DNA of 64,000 bases from Bimastos eiseni. Taxonomy: Eukaryota; Annelida; Clitellata; Crassiclitellata; Lumbricidae. The stretch lies in the NCBI GenBank assembly GCA_959347315.1, contig OY365810.1:8837647-8901646 (forward strand). The letters run 5' to 3'. This document shows positions 11,481-26,400 of this stretch, in pieces (the stretch's first letter is position 1; every line of letters begins with the position of its first letter). The translations under genes and the position numbers were made by a program. Below the pieces are notes generated by a model, which was given only the letters and a program-made list of their open reading frames with translations, was not told where the DNA came from and did no database searches.

Positions 11481-14400
11481 GTGAGAGGCATTGCCATTTG
11501 TTGATCTTCATCTGTTGATTTTCATCTGTTGATCTTCATCTGTTGATCTTCATCTGTTGATCTTCATCTGTTGATCTTCATTTGCTGATCTTCGTTGTTG
11601 ATCTTCATAATTTATTGTTCTTCATATTTTGATCTTCATATTTTGATCTTCATCTGTTGATCTTTGTCTGGTGATCTTCATAATTTATTTTGATCTTCAT
11701 CTGTTGATCTTCATCTGTTGATCTTCATCTGTTGATCTTCATAATTTATTTTGATCTTTATATTTTGATCTTCATATTTTGATCTTCATCTGTTGATATT
11801 CGTCTATTGATCTTCATAATTTATTTTGATCTTCATGTTTTGATCTTCATCTATTGATCTTCATAATTTATTTTGATCTTTATATTTGGATCTTCATATT
11901 TTGATCTTCATCTGTTGATCTAGCACTGTTATGACCTGACCCATCGTCGTGCCTTTGCCATCGTGGGTCCTTCTATGCGGAGTGACTTAATTGCATTATC
12001 CATAGTGAAATTTTATTCGGGGTCCCACCCTAATATCTTCGTTGCCTGAATTGCTGAAGACTTTTTTATATCCTTAGATCGCTTCTGAACAGCTAGTGTA
12101 GTGCTATAAGCAGATGTAATATGATACATGTTATTTTCAAGGAGCAACTTTGAACTTCAGTGAATTGTGGATTTCAGTTGCAAATTAGAATATATGCTGT
12201 TAGACTAAAAGTAGGAGATTGTGTGCGAGGTGGCATTTGAATTTCGTTTTGCTGTTGCTAGGAAACTTGACATGACCGGCTGTAAAGGGAATTGGGAAGC
12301 ATTGGTGGTTCCATTTGGTCGTCTGAGTAATTGTCGTCTGGGCAACGACTCTTGTATTCGGGACTGACTCTGCGGGGGAGGAGGTTGCCCCATTGCTCGA
12401 CCCAAATGCTTACCAGAACACTTGCAGAGGACAAATGATGTTTTTCTGTCTTGGAAAAATACAAGTGGGTTCTTCGTTGACTCTCAGGACATCTGAAGGG
12501 CTTAAACGTTTCCGAAATGAATTACTGACGTGATGAGTGCTAGTTCCAAGTAGTGGAAAGTAGTGGAAAGAAGGCGTTCTCCTCTTTATTGGGGGGGGGA
12601 GAAGTGTTGCCAAAATTAATGGTTACTGCACACTTAAAAAAAATAGTGAAGAATTACTGTCTAGTACTTCCTCACACTTGTTGGTGTGATATGTGGTCAT
12701 TATTCACGAATTGTTTAATGAGAAATCTCCTTATTGATTTTGGCTACAGCCAGATATCGGACTTTCTGTGTGCGTTTGCATATTTGTGTTACGCATGTAT
12801 CAATACAATGTATATATTTCTTTGTGCTTACGTTTGTACATGTGTATGTATGTTCGACTGTGTGTATGCATATAGGAGTTAGGACCAATATGGTCCAAAC
12901 TTGATCTTTTGCCACCATTGGGACTTTCCTGTACAATGCTCTTTTCTCTTGGAAGTCTAAATGTTGCCAATCTTTCTCTGTCTGTTCGTACTTCATTCGC
13001 TCTCATCAAAACCTTTCTCTACTCCGGGGTTGTTTGCAGTAGGAGAACTGTCGCATGGTCACTGCTGTGATCGGTGCTATATAAATTAATAGATACAATA
13101 CAGGCACTCAGTATAGAGCTATAATGAAAAGGTGGCTAAGATAATTCTGTCAAGTTGTTGGCACACACGTCCCGCTGTTACCAAGCAGTGTAGTTTTGAA
13201 CCGACATAAGATATATAGGACTGATATATAGGACTCTCACATTGCACTGGTTCCGTGTCAAGGACCTTGGGATTCACCCATAGCTGACTGAAGAACGGAG
13301 GATTGGAGAATGAGTGTGTGATTTGGGTCCTTTATTTCCCTCTTAATTACCTGGAAAGAGCAGCACTTGTACTTGCTATCCTGAGTAATGACACAGTTCA
13401 TTCAGGAGGACAAGCTTAGCTGCTGCAAGCAAACAATGCTCATGGAACTGGAATCAGTCACCTCTGACGGCCTCTCGTGTAGAGCGAGATAATAGTCCCT
13501 TCCAGCATTGACATATGCATGTTCTGAGTTCATGGTACATGATGCAACACTCTGACATATTTGTGTGACTCTAGACATTGAATGTGCTTTGAAAGCGGAC
13601 AGTTTGTGTCTGTGGCCACACTTCTGATATTGCAGCGATGCTGTACATGGCCAACCATCAGTGTTGGAAATTCCTCTGGCTTTGTTTACTTGCTGGTAAA
13701 CAGCCGGAGCTGACAAACGATTGATAGAAGGAGAATTGCTTTTACAGATTGAAGCAAGCCGTTGACTGAGTACAGATACACGTCGCCTTCCTTGTCAGCC
13801 TCTTGTAGTTCTAATTGCTGAGCAAAGTGGAAAACAATATTTCTTATTAGTAGACTAATTGAACATTGGATTGTCATCCATTCCAATTTCTTTCTCTAAA
13901 ATTCCTCAGCGTTGCATAAAAACCGCATCTGGGATACCAGGTCTGAAGAGCTCCGCCACTGTTCGCACTCTGACAGTTCCAGTCCCAAGCCGGGATAAAG
14001 GAGGAGGGCGACTCTAATGATTTTTATTATCATATGGTGTCGTTATACTGAAACTATTCCATGTGTGAATGTAGCTTTGTGTTACCATATTTGATACATA
14101 GAGCAGTGTAAATATCTCACAACAGAACTGTGGTTAATAGTAATTAACTAGTAAAAATTTGATTAATTGATATTTATTTATGTGTGCAATTAATTAGTAA
14201 GTAACCATTTCGGTTTCTAATATTTGTTTTCTGATCTGGTGATATGTATAGGCAAACTAGAACATTCTTGATCTTGAAGGGGCGCTATATAAAGGCTTGA
14301 TTACATTGCATACATTACTTGTCATGATGCAGAAGGCAATAGTTGATGATTTCACATCTGATAATGTTGGTGTCCTTTGCAAAAGCGTGGTGGAAATTTA

Positions 14401-17400
14401 GTTGGTCAACTTGCATCTGAGAAGTCTGCATTTCTTTCTTCAGAAAAGGAGACGCAGGCTACTGTACTGATTCAAACTCCACTACCTCTTGCAATCCAGC
14501 AGTGCCAGTCCCAAGCCTGGATAAAGGAGAAGGGCAACGCTAATGATCTATGTTATCACACAGTGTCGTTAAATTGCGTACTGGTTCGGTCCTAATTCTT
14601 TGCGTCGCAGTTATGTGAAATTGGTGCATTTTTTAACCATGTGTAGAGTCTGGTTTTAGAGTTACAGCTGATGTTTAAGGAGACAGTCTGGTCACCATTA
14701 TAAAGACCATTCAAGCTCTTTTTTCTTGTTGTTGGCTACTTGTACAGTTGTTGCGATTTCTTACAATGTTTACTCTTAATAGTTTGTTGTTTCATAATAC
14801 AGACCGTATTTCATTTGGGTTTCTCATTTAAATCACAATAAAGCTTTCGATTAATTTAGATTTATTATTGTTTGGTAGTTCAGCAGCAAATTAATCACAA
14901 ATGACTTTGAGCTATAGTATTTGTTGTACTCTGACTACAGATTGGGCTTAATGAGGTATAGATTAGACCCAATGACACTCGAGCCTTTAGGATCTTCTTT
15001 GTTACATAATACAAGGACCATCAAGAGGTTTAGCAAAGGTATTGATATTCAAGTTGATTGGAGGTGTCTGTGAATGTTACTGTGTTTTGAGATAATATGA
15101 CGCCAAGGTCACTATTAGCAGAATATTTCCATGATGGCTTGGAAGACTGTACTGTACAGTTTTGCTACAGATAATACTCTGAGGAATGTTGTCAAATTTA
15201 GGTGGAGACAGAGGCGCATAGCTGTCAATCATGGCATGCCAATCATGGCATGACGTCATGCCATCTTTGTCCTATTGACAGATTATACCGAACACTGCCA
15301 CTAAAGTAATGATGCCTTGTACAATGGGATAACAGGTGTGCTTTAAGGTCTTGGATATCTTGCCTTTGAATAGAGGGAGTGAGTGAGGGCATCTCAATTC
15401 TTTTTCCTGGCTCTGATATTAGCTGGGAAATACTTGTAGTTTTGAAAGGCAGAGGAGGACAATGGAAAGAAGATGTTCAATAGAAGCCGACACTGCACTC
15501 AAACGACTCATCAGTAAACGCCAGTCAACTGAAAAACTAAGATTGAAATGCAAATGAATTGTGAAGATCATAATAGTGTCTCTACACCAATCAAACTGTT
15601 GTGGCCAAATTGCTTACAGGCATCTGTATTCTCTATCCAAGTGGTTTATAGAGGCACTCTGCCCTACAATCAGTAATAAGGGTCTCACTGATAATCAATG
15701 CCAAATCCAGTTTTAGTCAGAAATAAAGAGTAGGTCGACAAAAGCTTTGGGACTTCAGTTTGAGGGAGGAATTGATTATAAGTATAATTTATCACATTCA
15801 AAATAATTTATGCCAAAAGTAATTTCCACCTGCCCAAAGGATGGTTACCTGGCAAAGGGTCAGTTGCCCTGCTCTACATGTAGGATACCAATTCCAGCTC
15901 TTTAGCCCTTGAAACGATCTCAGCTTCTGAACATGTGGCCATTGCATTACAAGTGGAACTTGCTGCTTACTGCCTATTTCAAGGGTGCCAGATTATATTG
16001 CTTAATCATTGCGGTTTGTCAGTTTGTTTCTCATTAAACAAAGATATACAGACAACTCAACCAGGTTTTGTGAACAGAGTCCTTTCATCAGGTTCCAACC
16101 TCCAACTGTTAGGTTAGAATAGAATAGAATAGAAGTTAATTGAAACCATCATTGACAATTCATTACACAGCAAAATAACATTCATTTGTTTAAATATGAC
16201 TAACTAATAAAGTAAATCATTTAACTGAATAGGAGAAGATGGACAATAGGAGTTCCGAAGGGGAATGATACCCGCTTGGAAGGAACCCCTACTTTTAACA
16301 AATGACATAATCGTTTTGAATGGCGGCTTATATTAAGCGATTATCGAGTAAGTAATGTCATAAGCCATTCATCAGATGGTTCAAAATACATTAACAGTGT
16401 ATCAATTGTGACAAGGTAACAATAAGAAATAAGCTTAACTAATCTTATCTAGTGTAATCCTACCACATCAAACAATTATCAGAAGACTGAAAGTGAAAGA
16501 TTGTATAGAGCTGTCTCAAGTAAAATAGACAACTGTGTATTTATAGGATTAGGAAACTCCGCGAGTGAGATTACTTAGACACATTATATTGCAAGAAGTA
16601 CGAGTTTAGGAGGAAGAATTTAAGAGCATTTTTAAACAGATAATAGTTAGGAGAGTTTCTAATTTCAGTAGGGAGAGCGTTCCAAACCAGCGGACCAGTG
16701 GCCTTGATAGAGAATTTCCTTGTGTTAGTTCTGGATGCCAGAACTCGATAACCGGAAGAGCCTCTAGTATCATGGGCATGAATTTCAGAGCCTAATGAAA
16801 AATAGTTTTGGAATGTTCTAGGTAGGAGATGATTTTTAAAACGGTAAACGAAAAGTCCAATTTGTAAAGTTCTGATCTGGGTTATATTTAATAGTTTGTG
16901 GTCACGAAATATAGGGGCTGTGTGAGAGTTTCTGGGTAGCCCACCAATGAATCTAATCGCCTTTTTTTGCAAGATTGTCAGTTTATCGAGTCTAGATATG
17001 TAATTTGATGCCCAGACTAGATTACAAAAGGTCAAATATGGATAAATCATAGTGTAATACAACTGCTTCCTGATTTTCATAGGCAGTTTGTGGGCAATCT
17101 TGGCTAGAATATCGACATTTTTAGATATTTTTTTAGTTATTTAATTTATATGAGCTTTCCAGGTTACGAATTTGTCAATGTAAACTCCCAAAAAACGCGC
17201 GCTATCAACTTGACTTATCAGGGTGCCCTAAATGTGTATGTCTAAGGTAGTTGGTTTGACCTTTTTATGCGAATGGAACAAAATGTAGTTAGTTTTATTA
17301 GTTAATTTGTTTGCTGCGAACCACTCTGCAACCCCATCCAGCTCTATTTGGAGGGTGTCTATGAGTGTCTGATAGGAAGCATGGGAGAAGAATAGATTTG

Positions 17401-20400
17401 TGTCGTCAGCAAACAATATCATATGAATGGTGGAGGAGATAGATGCAAGATCGTTGATGTAAATGAGAAACAAAAGTGGTCCCAAATTAGATTCCTGGGG
17501 GACGCCATAGTTGTTTAATAAGATATTTGAGGTATGTCCGTTGCAGTAAACACTTTGAGTTCTGTTGTGGAAGTTGCTCTTGAACCAGTTCAATGGAATA
17601 CCCCTTATGCCATAATGCTCAAGTTTTTTTAGCAGCATAGCTTGATCAACTGTATCGAATGCTTTGGCCAAGTCTTATAGGACCCCCACCGAATATTCTT
17701 TGTTATCTATAGGTTTCGAGAGTAATTCGTCGATGCCCAAGAGTGCGATAAATGGAGAGTGGCCAGCTTGAAAACCATGCTGAGTTTGGTGCATGATTTG
17801 TAAGGAATTTATGAAAGATCCTACCCTTTTTAGAAACTGGAATAACTATTGCAATTTTTGCGTGGTTGGGCACATCGCCTTGCCTGAGAGAACAATTAAT
17901 GACATTGGCCAAAATAGGAGCTATGAGATCAAGGTTGGGAGTGGCTATGTATGGATCAATATCATCACAGCCCTTGGTGTGGGTTTTTTTAAGTAGCCGA
18001 CTAATTTCCATGATCTCAGAAGAGGTGGTCATAAGCATCCCCATAGAACCAAATTGGGGAGGTGGTAGAAATTGTTCGAATGGTTTAGAGGACTTTGGGA
18101 TATTTTTTTCTAAGTCATTAGCAATACTGGTGAAGTACTGGTTAAAGTGATCAGCTATAGATTGAGAAGCAGAAATAGTTTGACTATTTATCACCAAGGA
18201 GTCAACTGGTATTTTTCTGATCAGATTGTAAGATTGTTCTTATAAGGGTCCAAGTTTGTTTGAGGTCATTGGTGTATTTCGAAAATTCTAGCTCATAATA
18301 ACTTTTCTCTGCAATGAGTTTCAATGACTTAAACTTATTTCTATAGACCGTGAATTTTTTCTTGTTTGAGTCTGTGGGATTATTGTGAAACTTTTTATAG
18401 AGGCAGTTCTTTTTGCGCACGATTTTAATAACGCAGGTTACAGTTACTGAAAGATTTCTGCAAGTTGCACTACAATAAAATGTGATAAATGAATTTACTA
18501 GATCACAATAGATTGTTGGCAGAGGTACAGATGTGATAGGTGTGTAGACAACTTAACCAAAGTTTGTGAACAGAGTCAAACAGGTTTAAACCACCAACTG
18601 TCAGGTTACAGTTATTGATAGATTTCTGTAAAATACACTATAAAAATTAAGTAAAAAATGCGATTAATTTACTGAATCACAATAGATTTGCTTCATTAGT
18701 AGGTATATTATATTTAAAAGTGTTCGAGCCAAGCTGTGGTGTCTGATGATAGTATTCATCACTCGAACCGCATAGATTGTAGAATTTTCCATTTTAGACA
18801 TCTGCAGAGTTGAGGCAATCACCATAAATAACAGTGAGTTCAGACCAACTGGTGACTGGCCGCCCATCCATACAACAATGTTGTGAACCACCTAATCTGT
18901 ATTCAATCCCACTGACCTCGACTCAGATGCCAGGCATCCCAGAAATTTGCTCTAAGTATTTGAAAAGGTTGACGTTGGTCGTCAAACGAAACAAAGAACA
19001 ACATTTCCGGATGCATGTTTCGGTTGATTAGCGATTCATTTATGCAATTCCTGCACAGTCTGTGATCTGTGTGGATTTGGATTTGCCTCGCTTCAGTCGA
19101 TTGAGCTATTCAGCAAGTGGTGAGGAAGGGAACTCGTAGGTTGTGTAGAGTACATCATTCTGGTGGGTAAACTTAGTTTCATCTTTCGGAAATTTGCTGA
19201 CCCCATCAAAATGGCCGCTCTGTGGCTCATGTTACGAACAATCTGGGAAGCATTATCCACTGTAGGATGATATTACACTTATGGATGTTATATGCTGAGT
19301 AATCATAGCCGCTTTATTAGGATCATTATTCTGCATTAATTGAGAACCAATATCGAATGACCAAAAATGAAGCAACTGTGAGTGAAGAAGTCACTGAAGG
19401 TCTTCCACTTTGACTGTCTCAGGGAAGAGATTCAAGCCCATATCTTTTGTTCTTCAAGGCAAGTGCTCAAATGATCTGCCACTGTTTCCCATAACCCTGA
19501 TATATATATATATATTGTATATATATATATATATATATTGTATATATATATATTGTATATATATATATATATATTGTATATATATATACATATATTGTAT
19601 ATATGCTAGTCGCATCTGGTGTTTGGGACCTATGTGAGAGATAAAACCCAATCTAACTCTAGACTGGAATAGCATTACTATAGAACAAACACAGAAGATA
19701 CCAAAAGGAGGCAGAAAATTCAAAAGCTCTGTCCTGACCAGCTGCTGAAAAAGCTATTGATGCAAAATAGAGTTTTAATGTCAGAAACAGAATGAATACC
19801 AGATTATCACGTAAATATTGTCTAGCTGTATGTTACTGAAGTCCTTTTGTACATGATAGCAGAATTCTCTGGGTGCAGGCCACAACAACTACTGTGTTTT
19901 AGCACAGTCAATTATGGTCTGTGAGAATTTTAACCATGCTTTCCAGATACTTGAGGCTGGAATTGGTTTGTTCCCTTTTGGAAAATTTCAGTTGATCGCT
20001 GGTCTTGTATCCTTGTTCGTCTGTGGCCTAGTTTTATTACATCCTCATTCTTAATGAGTTTACATCCTTTAAATATCTGTTTCTCATCATTGCATGAAGT
20101 ATTCATAATCTTCTGATTTCGCAGTTATTCAAATACTTCAGTGGTATTTATTTCTGTGCTCTTGTGTGGCTGTGGTTTTGCCCAGTTTATCTGTATTCTT
20201 ATCACATGATGAATATTTATTGTGTTTACGTCTCCATTTAGTTGCTAATGAATATATAAGTATTTCTGGTCCATCCCTGTTGATTGCACTTATGAATATT
20301 TATTATTATGTCTTCCAATTATTGCTAATATTTATTTATGGTCCATCCTTGTTTGCACTTAGGAATATTTATTTGTTATGTCTTCCAGGATTTGCAAATG

Positions 20401-23400
20401 AATATGTAAATATATGTATACATATGTTGTCCTTCCCTGTTGATTGCACTTATGAATACTTATTTTTAGGTTTTCCAATTATTGCTAATGAATATGTATT
20501 TCTTGTCCATCCTTGTTGGTTGCACTTATGCATATTTACTTTTTCATGTCTGTCATTAATTTCTAGTGAATATATATTTCTGGTCCAGGCTGATGAATAT
20601 TTACTAGCACTTTGTATTTGATATTTGTTGTTGAATTTTTATCTCTTTGTGGGACACAGATTGAAGCTGATTGGTCAAAGTGCCCAGGTTATAATACAGA
20701 GTAAGGGTCTAACTGTGTAGGGGTCTTGAGCAAGTCCTTTACCTATAATTGCTCAGTGCTGATTTTCATATTCTGTAACTAACTGTGGTGTGTCAGTTTG
20801 TGACTGTTTGTCTATTAAATGAAGATATATGATGATGCATGATAAATAGATGATAAGTTAAGTTAAATTCTCGTGAATATTCAGTTGGACTGAATTTAAT
20901 GCCATGCACACCATTGGTCCTCCTGACCTGTTAGGAATATCTATGATTTTTTTTCTTCCCTGTCCTTGAGAACTGAAGAAGTCCCACAAGACATTACATA
21001 TTTGTGTAACATCTGCTGGATGGAACATGTTGCATTATTTAGCTGCTCCCTCTAAGGTGATAAACTAGCTCTTTCAGTGGTCTAAAGGCAGGGTCCTGAC
21101 TCTTACAGTCAGTAATACATGTACATGTATGAAGAGTGCTGTACTTCTATTGATTATTTTGTTTTTCCTACGATGCATGTACATTGGAATGCCACTGTTT
21201 CAGAACTGCTATTATTACTTTACTTCTGTGTATATACAATAGGGTTTAATATTAAGTATAATTGTTTATTCAATTAGTTCTCATTATAATGCAAGTTGAA
21301 TTATGCAATGATTACATATATGGTTACAAATGGACACATTTGTGTGCTGTTGACAGTTCTGCTAGCCCACTTTACATGTTGAACTGATGTTTAATGAATT
21401 GTGCTCAGGTCATTGGAGCTTGACTTTTATCTGTTAGGGTCTTTGTGTTGATGTTTGCCTGGCATGTGTAGGGTTTACGAATGACTTAGCTGTAGTTGTT
21501 TGATGGGAAGAGGAGAGCCTGTGTGTAGATGGAAAGAGTTTTGGAGTCATCTTAGCTTTATTAATTTATTCAATATGGATAAAGCCCCAGTCCAAGAAAA
21601 CTACTGAGAGGTTGCTCCCAACCAAGCTGTGGCCAAAGAGAAAGGACTTGAACATGAGACAGAAGGCAAGCAAATTATTCCAAAGCAGTAACGTTGTGCA
21701 AGTGGGATCCCATTCCTAGTGGATGGGCCTACGACTGAGAAGACTTGATTCTGTTTGGTCAAGGATGTGGGTACATTTCATGTAGGTACATTTCAGCAAT
21801 GTTTCAATTTGATTCGTGTTTATATTTGATTTAATTTTAAGTTATGTGGCAATCGAATGTACAATTTACATGAACATTTTATGAAAAAATATTTTTATTT
21901 ACTTTATGCTCTAATATTTTATTTAAAATGAACTATGTACGCCAAAGGGTGGTTGGCAGTTGGATTTCAATAAAGCTTATTATACTTACTAATTTACGTA
22001 CTCACCCTATCGATGCCACTTGGCCCAGCGACTCTCAACATTCATTCCATCTGTCAGCTGTCGATAGGAATCCATTGATTGGTTCCACGTGTGTGCACGG
22101 GCCCACCACTGGTGGTTCTTTCAGCCTACTGTGCATTGTTTTACTAACTGATGATGTAATGTATTCATTTGTAATGAGATTTTACATTATATGAGCTAGC
22201 ATAGAGAGTGGCCATGGTAGATATCTTGAAGGAAATCAGAATACTTGTTCTATTGCACCACATTACACTGCTTTCTCATGCTGTAAGTGAAAGGGCTTTG
22301 CTCTGGCTGGCACAGATTTGTCTTCCACTCAACTTATAGGTTACAAAAATAAGTTCTGAGTCTTTACTTACTTGCTTTTCTGTCCATGGCAGAAGACTAT
22401 TTCTCCTTATGTGTAAAGTTGTGTTTTGAATTTTCAGTTGAGAAGTTACTTTGAGGCGATGCTATGCTATTCTCTGCAGTTTGACACTCTGATTTTGCTA
22501 TACATTGCATATGTGGTATTTAATAATAATAATATACATTGCATATGTGGTATTTAATAATAATATAATTTGTGCATCTGGTCCATTCTTAAGTGGAATG
22601 AATCTTCATCTTATATTGCTTCTATTCCAATAAGAAGATATCGTTTTAATTCAGAGGAGTTATACAAAATGTACTTTTATTCACTTTTCATCTGTCCAAC
22701 AGAGCCTTATGCAGCCTGTGTTTATAAATTATGATGGGAAATTATGACAAGAAAATTGCATCCATGGGTTAAAGACAGGATGTTCCATTAGGCAGTCCAC
22801 TCGATGTATTTGTAGTTATAATATCAATGGTAATCCTCCCGGCATCCTCAATCTCTCATCCTAAATACCATCATCCTTCTTCCTGGTGTCAAAGTGTTTT
22901 ACTGTGTAAATTGCTGGTTATTATGTTTGGCAGGGCAACATATCCATCAGTTGCGGGTCCTTTATGTGTGTGTTTCCGTGGTAAAAAATTAATGAAACTT
23001 GTGTCTGGACTGAGCAACTGTACGTTACTTAGCAAAATAGGGTACGCCTACTCTATGCTCACTGCATTTTAGCATGTAATTGCAGGTGCACTAAACAGAA
23101 GACAAGTAAATAAATTTATTTTGCCTGACTCTGTGACTTGTGGAGAATGACATGCTAGCAATAGCAGAGCTCTAGAACTTAATCTTTTGTAGTTTATTGA
23201 CTCTTGTCAACGTACGGCATACACCAGTGTACAACATGATCAGGTGAACGTAATGTACATTCCTTATAGAATGAATTAATGCCCTTCTGTAGTTACTGTT
23301 ACTTTGTATGCATTGGAAGTAACTGAGGAACTCTGTGGGAGTGTCGTTGTAAAAGTGTTATCTTCACAAATAATGAAACCCTAATTTCTGCTCTCTATTG

Positions 23401-26400
23401 GAAGAAGTGAAGATATCTATGCAGAATTTTAATTAATCAATAGCTTTTCTGTAATTTCGTTAGTCCTAAATTTGTTTGATGAAAAATATTATTTTATATA
23501 AAAAAAATTATTTTAAAAAAAAGTAATTTTTAGTTATTTGCGGGTGTAATATTTGCCGAGGCGAATACTTCCAAATAGTCCAATAGTCGGCCGAGGCGAA
23601 TGTCCGAGGCGATTTCCGGTTATGCCCTAGTTGTGTTTGATCACCTACGTGGTCTTTAATTTTTTAATTGCTGTGATGAGTGTGGGAAAGTTAAGGAAGG
23701 TTAAGAGCATATTATGTGTTTTGGATGAGAAATTCGCTGTGAGAACATGTCAGTCTGGATGTAGTTTGTCTGTGTGTTTCAGGGTGATCGGACTGTTTGA
23801 TTAATCTATGGGTTGCTTTGGATGAATTTATTATCTGCTTGGTTTCAGGCCATTGACTAGGAATGCAGCTCTTAGATTAGATAAATATCCTCCAGTTGTT
23901 TCTTTCATCTACCCGACTTCAGTGTCTTTTCCCATGAATCATGATTTTCTTATTGTAATTTAACTCTAACGAACCATTTGGCATATTGGATGTTAAAATG
24001 AAGTCATTAGATTTTGTTTTGTAGGCTATGTGTAATACCAAATAGCAGTCTCTTAGCCATAGTTAAGATTACTAAATATTACACGATTAAGTACTTAGCT
24101 GAATGAACTGTTCGTTGTTGCTCTGGGTATTGCTTGTAAATTATTAGTCTCATTTAAGAGGGACACTGTTCCTTTTAGGTCTACCCTTTTTCTTACCCGA
24201 TACCCTGCTAATATTTCGTGTAAAATTGTATTTTCTTTTGTTGACTTTTTTTGGGTTCAGTAAACACTTAGCAAAGAATAAAAAAGAGATTATATTTTAT
24301 TAGCTGTTTTTGGTTTGTGAATATTTGAACTGTTTGTGAATTATGACCATTTGGATACAATAAACAGATTGATTGATCGATCGATTGAGTGATTGATTGA
24401 TATGTTTTGTCTTTTCAGGTGATGGACTTGCGTTGGGGCATAAGAGAGCAGTCACATGACGATCACACTATCATCGAGTTCTGTCTTCGTGAGATTGAAA
24501 ACTGCAAGAAGATATCGCTTGGACCAAACTTTGTGGTCAGCTCAGAACAGAAATTTACTCTCCTGAAGAGAGAATTTATGTAGCACCTTTTCCCAACCAC
24601 TCAGTTCTAAATCATTTGTTTTTTATCGGAACATTCCTATCATCTATCGAGATAGGCCAAGATAGTCAGAATGTGTTGTTTTTTGTGTGGTTGAGTGTTG
24701 CAGGATAAATTTGACATCCTATTGAGTTTTCCTGAGTTGCAAAGATTAATTCTACTACTGGTAGATTTGAGATGTTGAACAAGGGTGCATGTAATAAACC
24801 CTTGTTACATTATGGTTAGTTATGGTTATGACGTGGGCTTTGTATGTGGCTTGTTTGGTGCTCTGAGGGGTTGAAAACCAGTTGTTACAATGGCTTGTTC
24901 TAGAATGGCTACAAAAGAGGGAAGGAAGCTGTGTACTTGCTTTATTGATGTCATTATCAGAAGCCAAAGGACAAAGCTAAGACTGCTTAATAGGCAGCAG
25001 TGAGGTAGCTACCATTGAGATGCAGAGGCGCGTGCCTCCCTGGGTTTTTATTTTTATATTTTAAAAAAAATTTTAAATTGAAAAACAGCCTGAGCCACCT
25101 GTATTGACAGTGTTTAGCGCCTTCGAGAGGTTCTTATTAGGCGCTGTATAAATAGCCTAATACATACATACAAGTTTCTTATGTGATATTCGTTGCATAA
25201 ACTTGCATTAGTTCTAAAGTATGCATAATCTAGTGGTCGGTGACTTCCCGCTTTGAATAGTACCAAGTATAATAATCATACTTCTGTATGATTATTACGG
25301 CGTCATCACCAACAAATAATTATTGTAACATTGTCATTTAAAAAAAGTCTTGGGGTTTGTTAAAGATTAAGTAGCCCCTCTTCTGACCCCCGTCATATCT
25401 GATCTGTCTCCCCTGGCCTCCAATCCTGGAGATGCCACTGACTGGCAGAGTCACGTGAACCTGTTTATTCAATAGCATCAGAGTTGTATGGTCTCAACAC
25501 AGTGTCTCGGTCTTGAGACGTCTCGAGACAGTTTTATAGTGTCTCGGTCTCGGAAGCCTTCGGTCTCGAGGTAGTGTCTCGAATTTTTAGAAACTGTCTT
25601 GAAGTGAATGTTTTATTCTGTCTCAAACAAGCGGTCTCGATAAGTTTCGCGTGAACTGTCATAAAATCTTGCACAGCAATATAAAAACTGTTCTCAGGAA
25701 TTTGTACTATGTGCATTATAAGTTTCAAATTGAAATTACCAATAAACATTATTCCCGAAAACTTATACATTAGCATTTTACATATTATCACTTGTCTTTT
25801 ACTGTCTCGTACTGTCTTGAACCTAGTGTCTCGGTCTCAGCACCTCACTGTCTCGTCTTGGTCTTGAAGTTTGAAGTCTTGCATACCACACTGAATAGCA
25901 TAACTTTTGTAGTCTATAGTGAACACTTTAAAACTGACAATGTAAAAGTCTGCTTGTGAAATTACATCCATCATCATTTTTCATATAAAGGAATCATTAA
26001 ATGTGCTAACAGTAGTCATTAAATAGACTGATATCATTGGTAGTCATCAATCTCCTTTTTACAATGGTTCTCATTATTTTTGTTCAGGTGCTGCTTGGCC
26101 AGAAGTACGGCTATCGTCCGTTTCCACCGCGGATTAACAGCCAAGAGTTTGAGAAGATTCTGCACGAACTGGAGTCAAAGGATGTCAGCATGTCACTACT
26201 GAATGCCTGGTTTAAGAAAAACACTAATGTCTCACCACACGTCTACGTTCTTCAGCCAATCAGCTCTCTTCTGCCTCAGTACAGTGATCAGGTATAAAAC
26301 AACTGCCTAGTAATTGTCTACATTGTTTGGTAAGAAAATTGCTGTCCTCTAAACTGGGTTTGAGAGTCAGCCGCGAGTATGAAGACCTTGCAACTTCATT

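Larger units (their letters stand above)
11931..16019. other. NWD intron, left part
   Basis: Apart from two inverted 75-bp repeat cores and short 'gcgctatataaa' SINE-tail fragments (about 13075 and 14280), nothing supported was seen. Open frames here are short and lack splice context. Confidence 0.5.
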
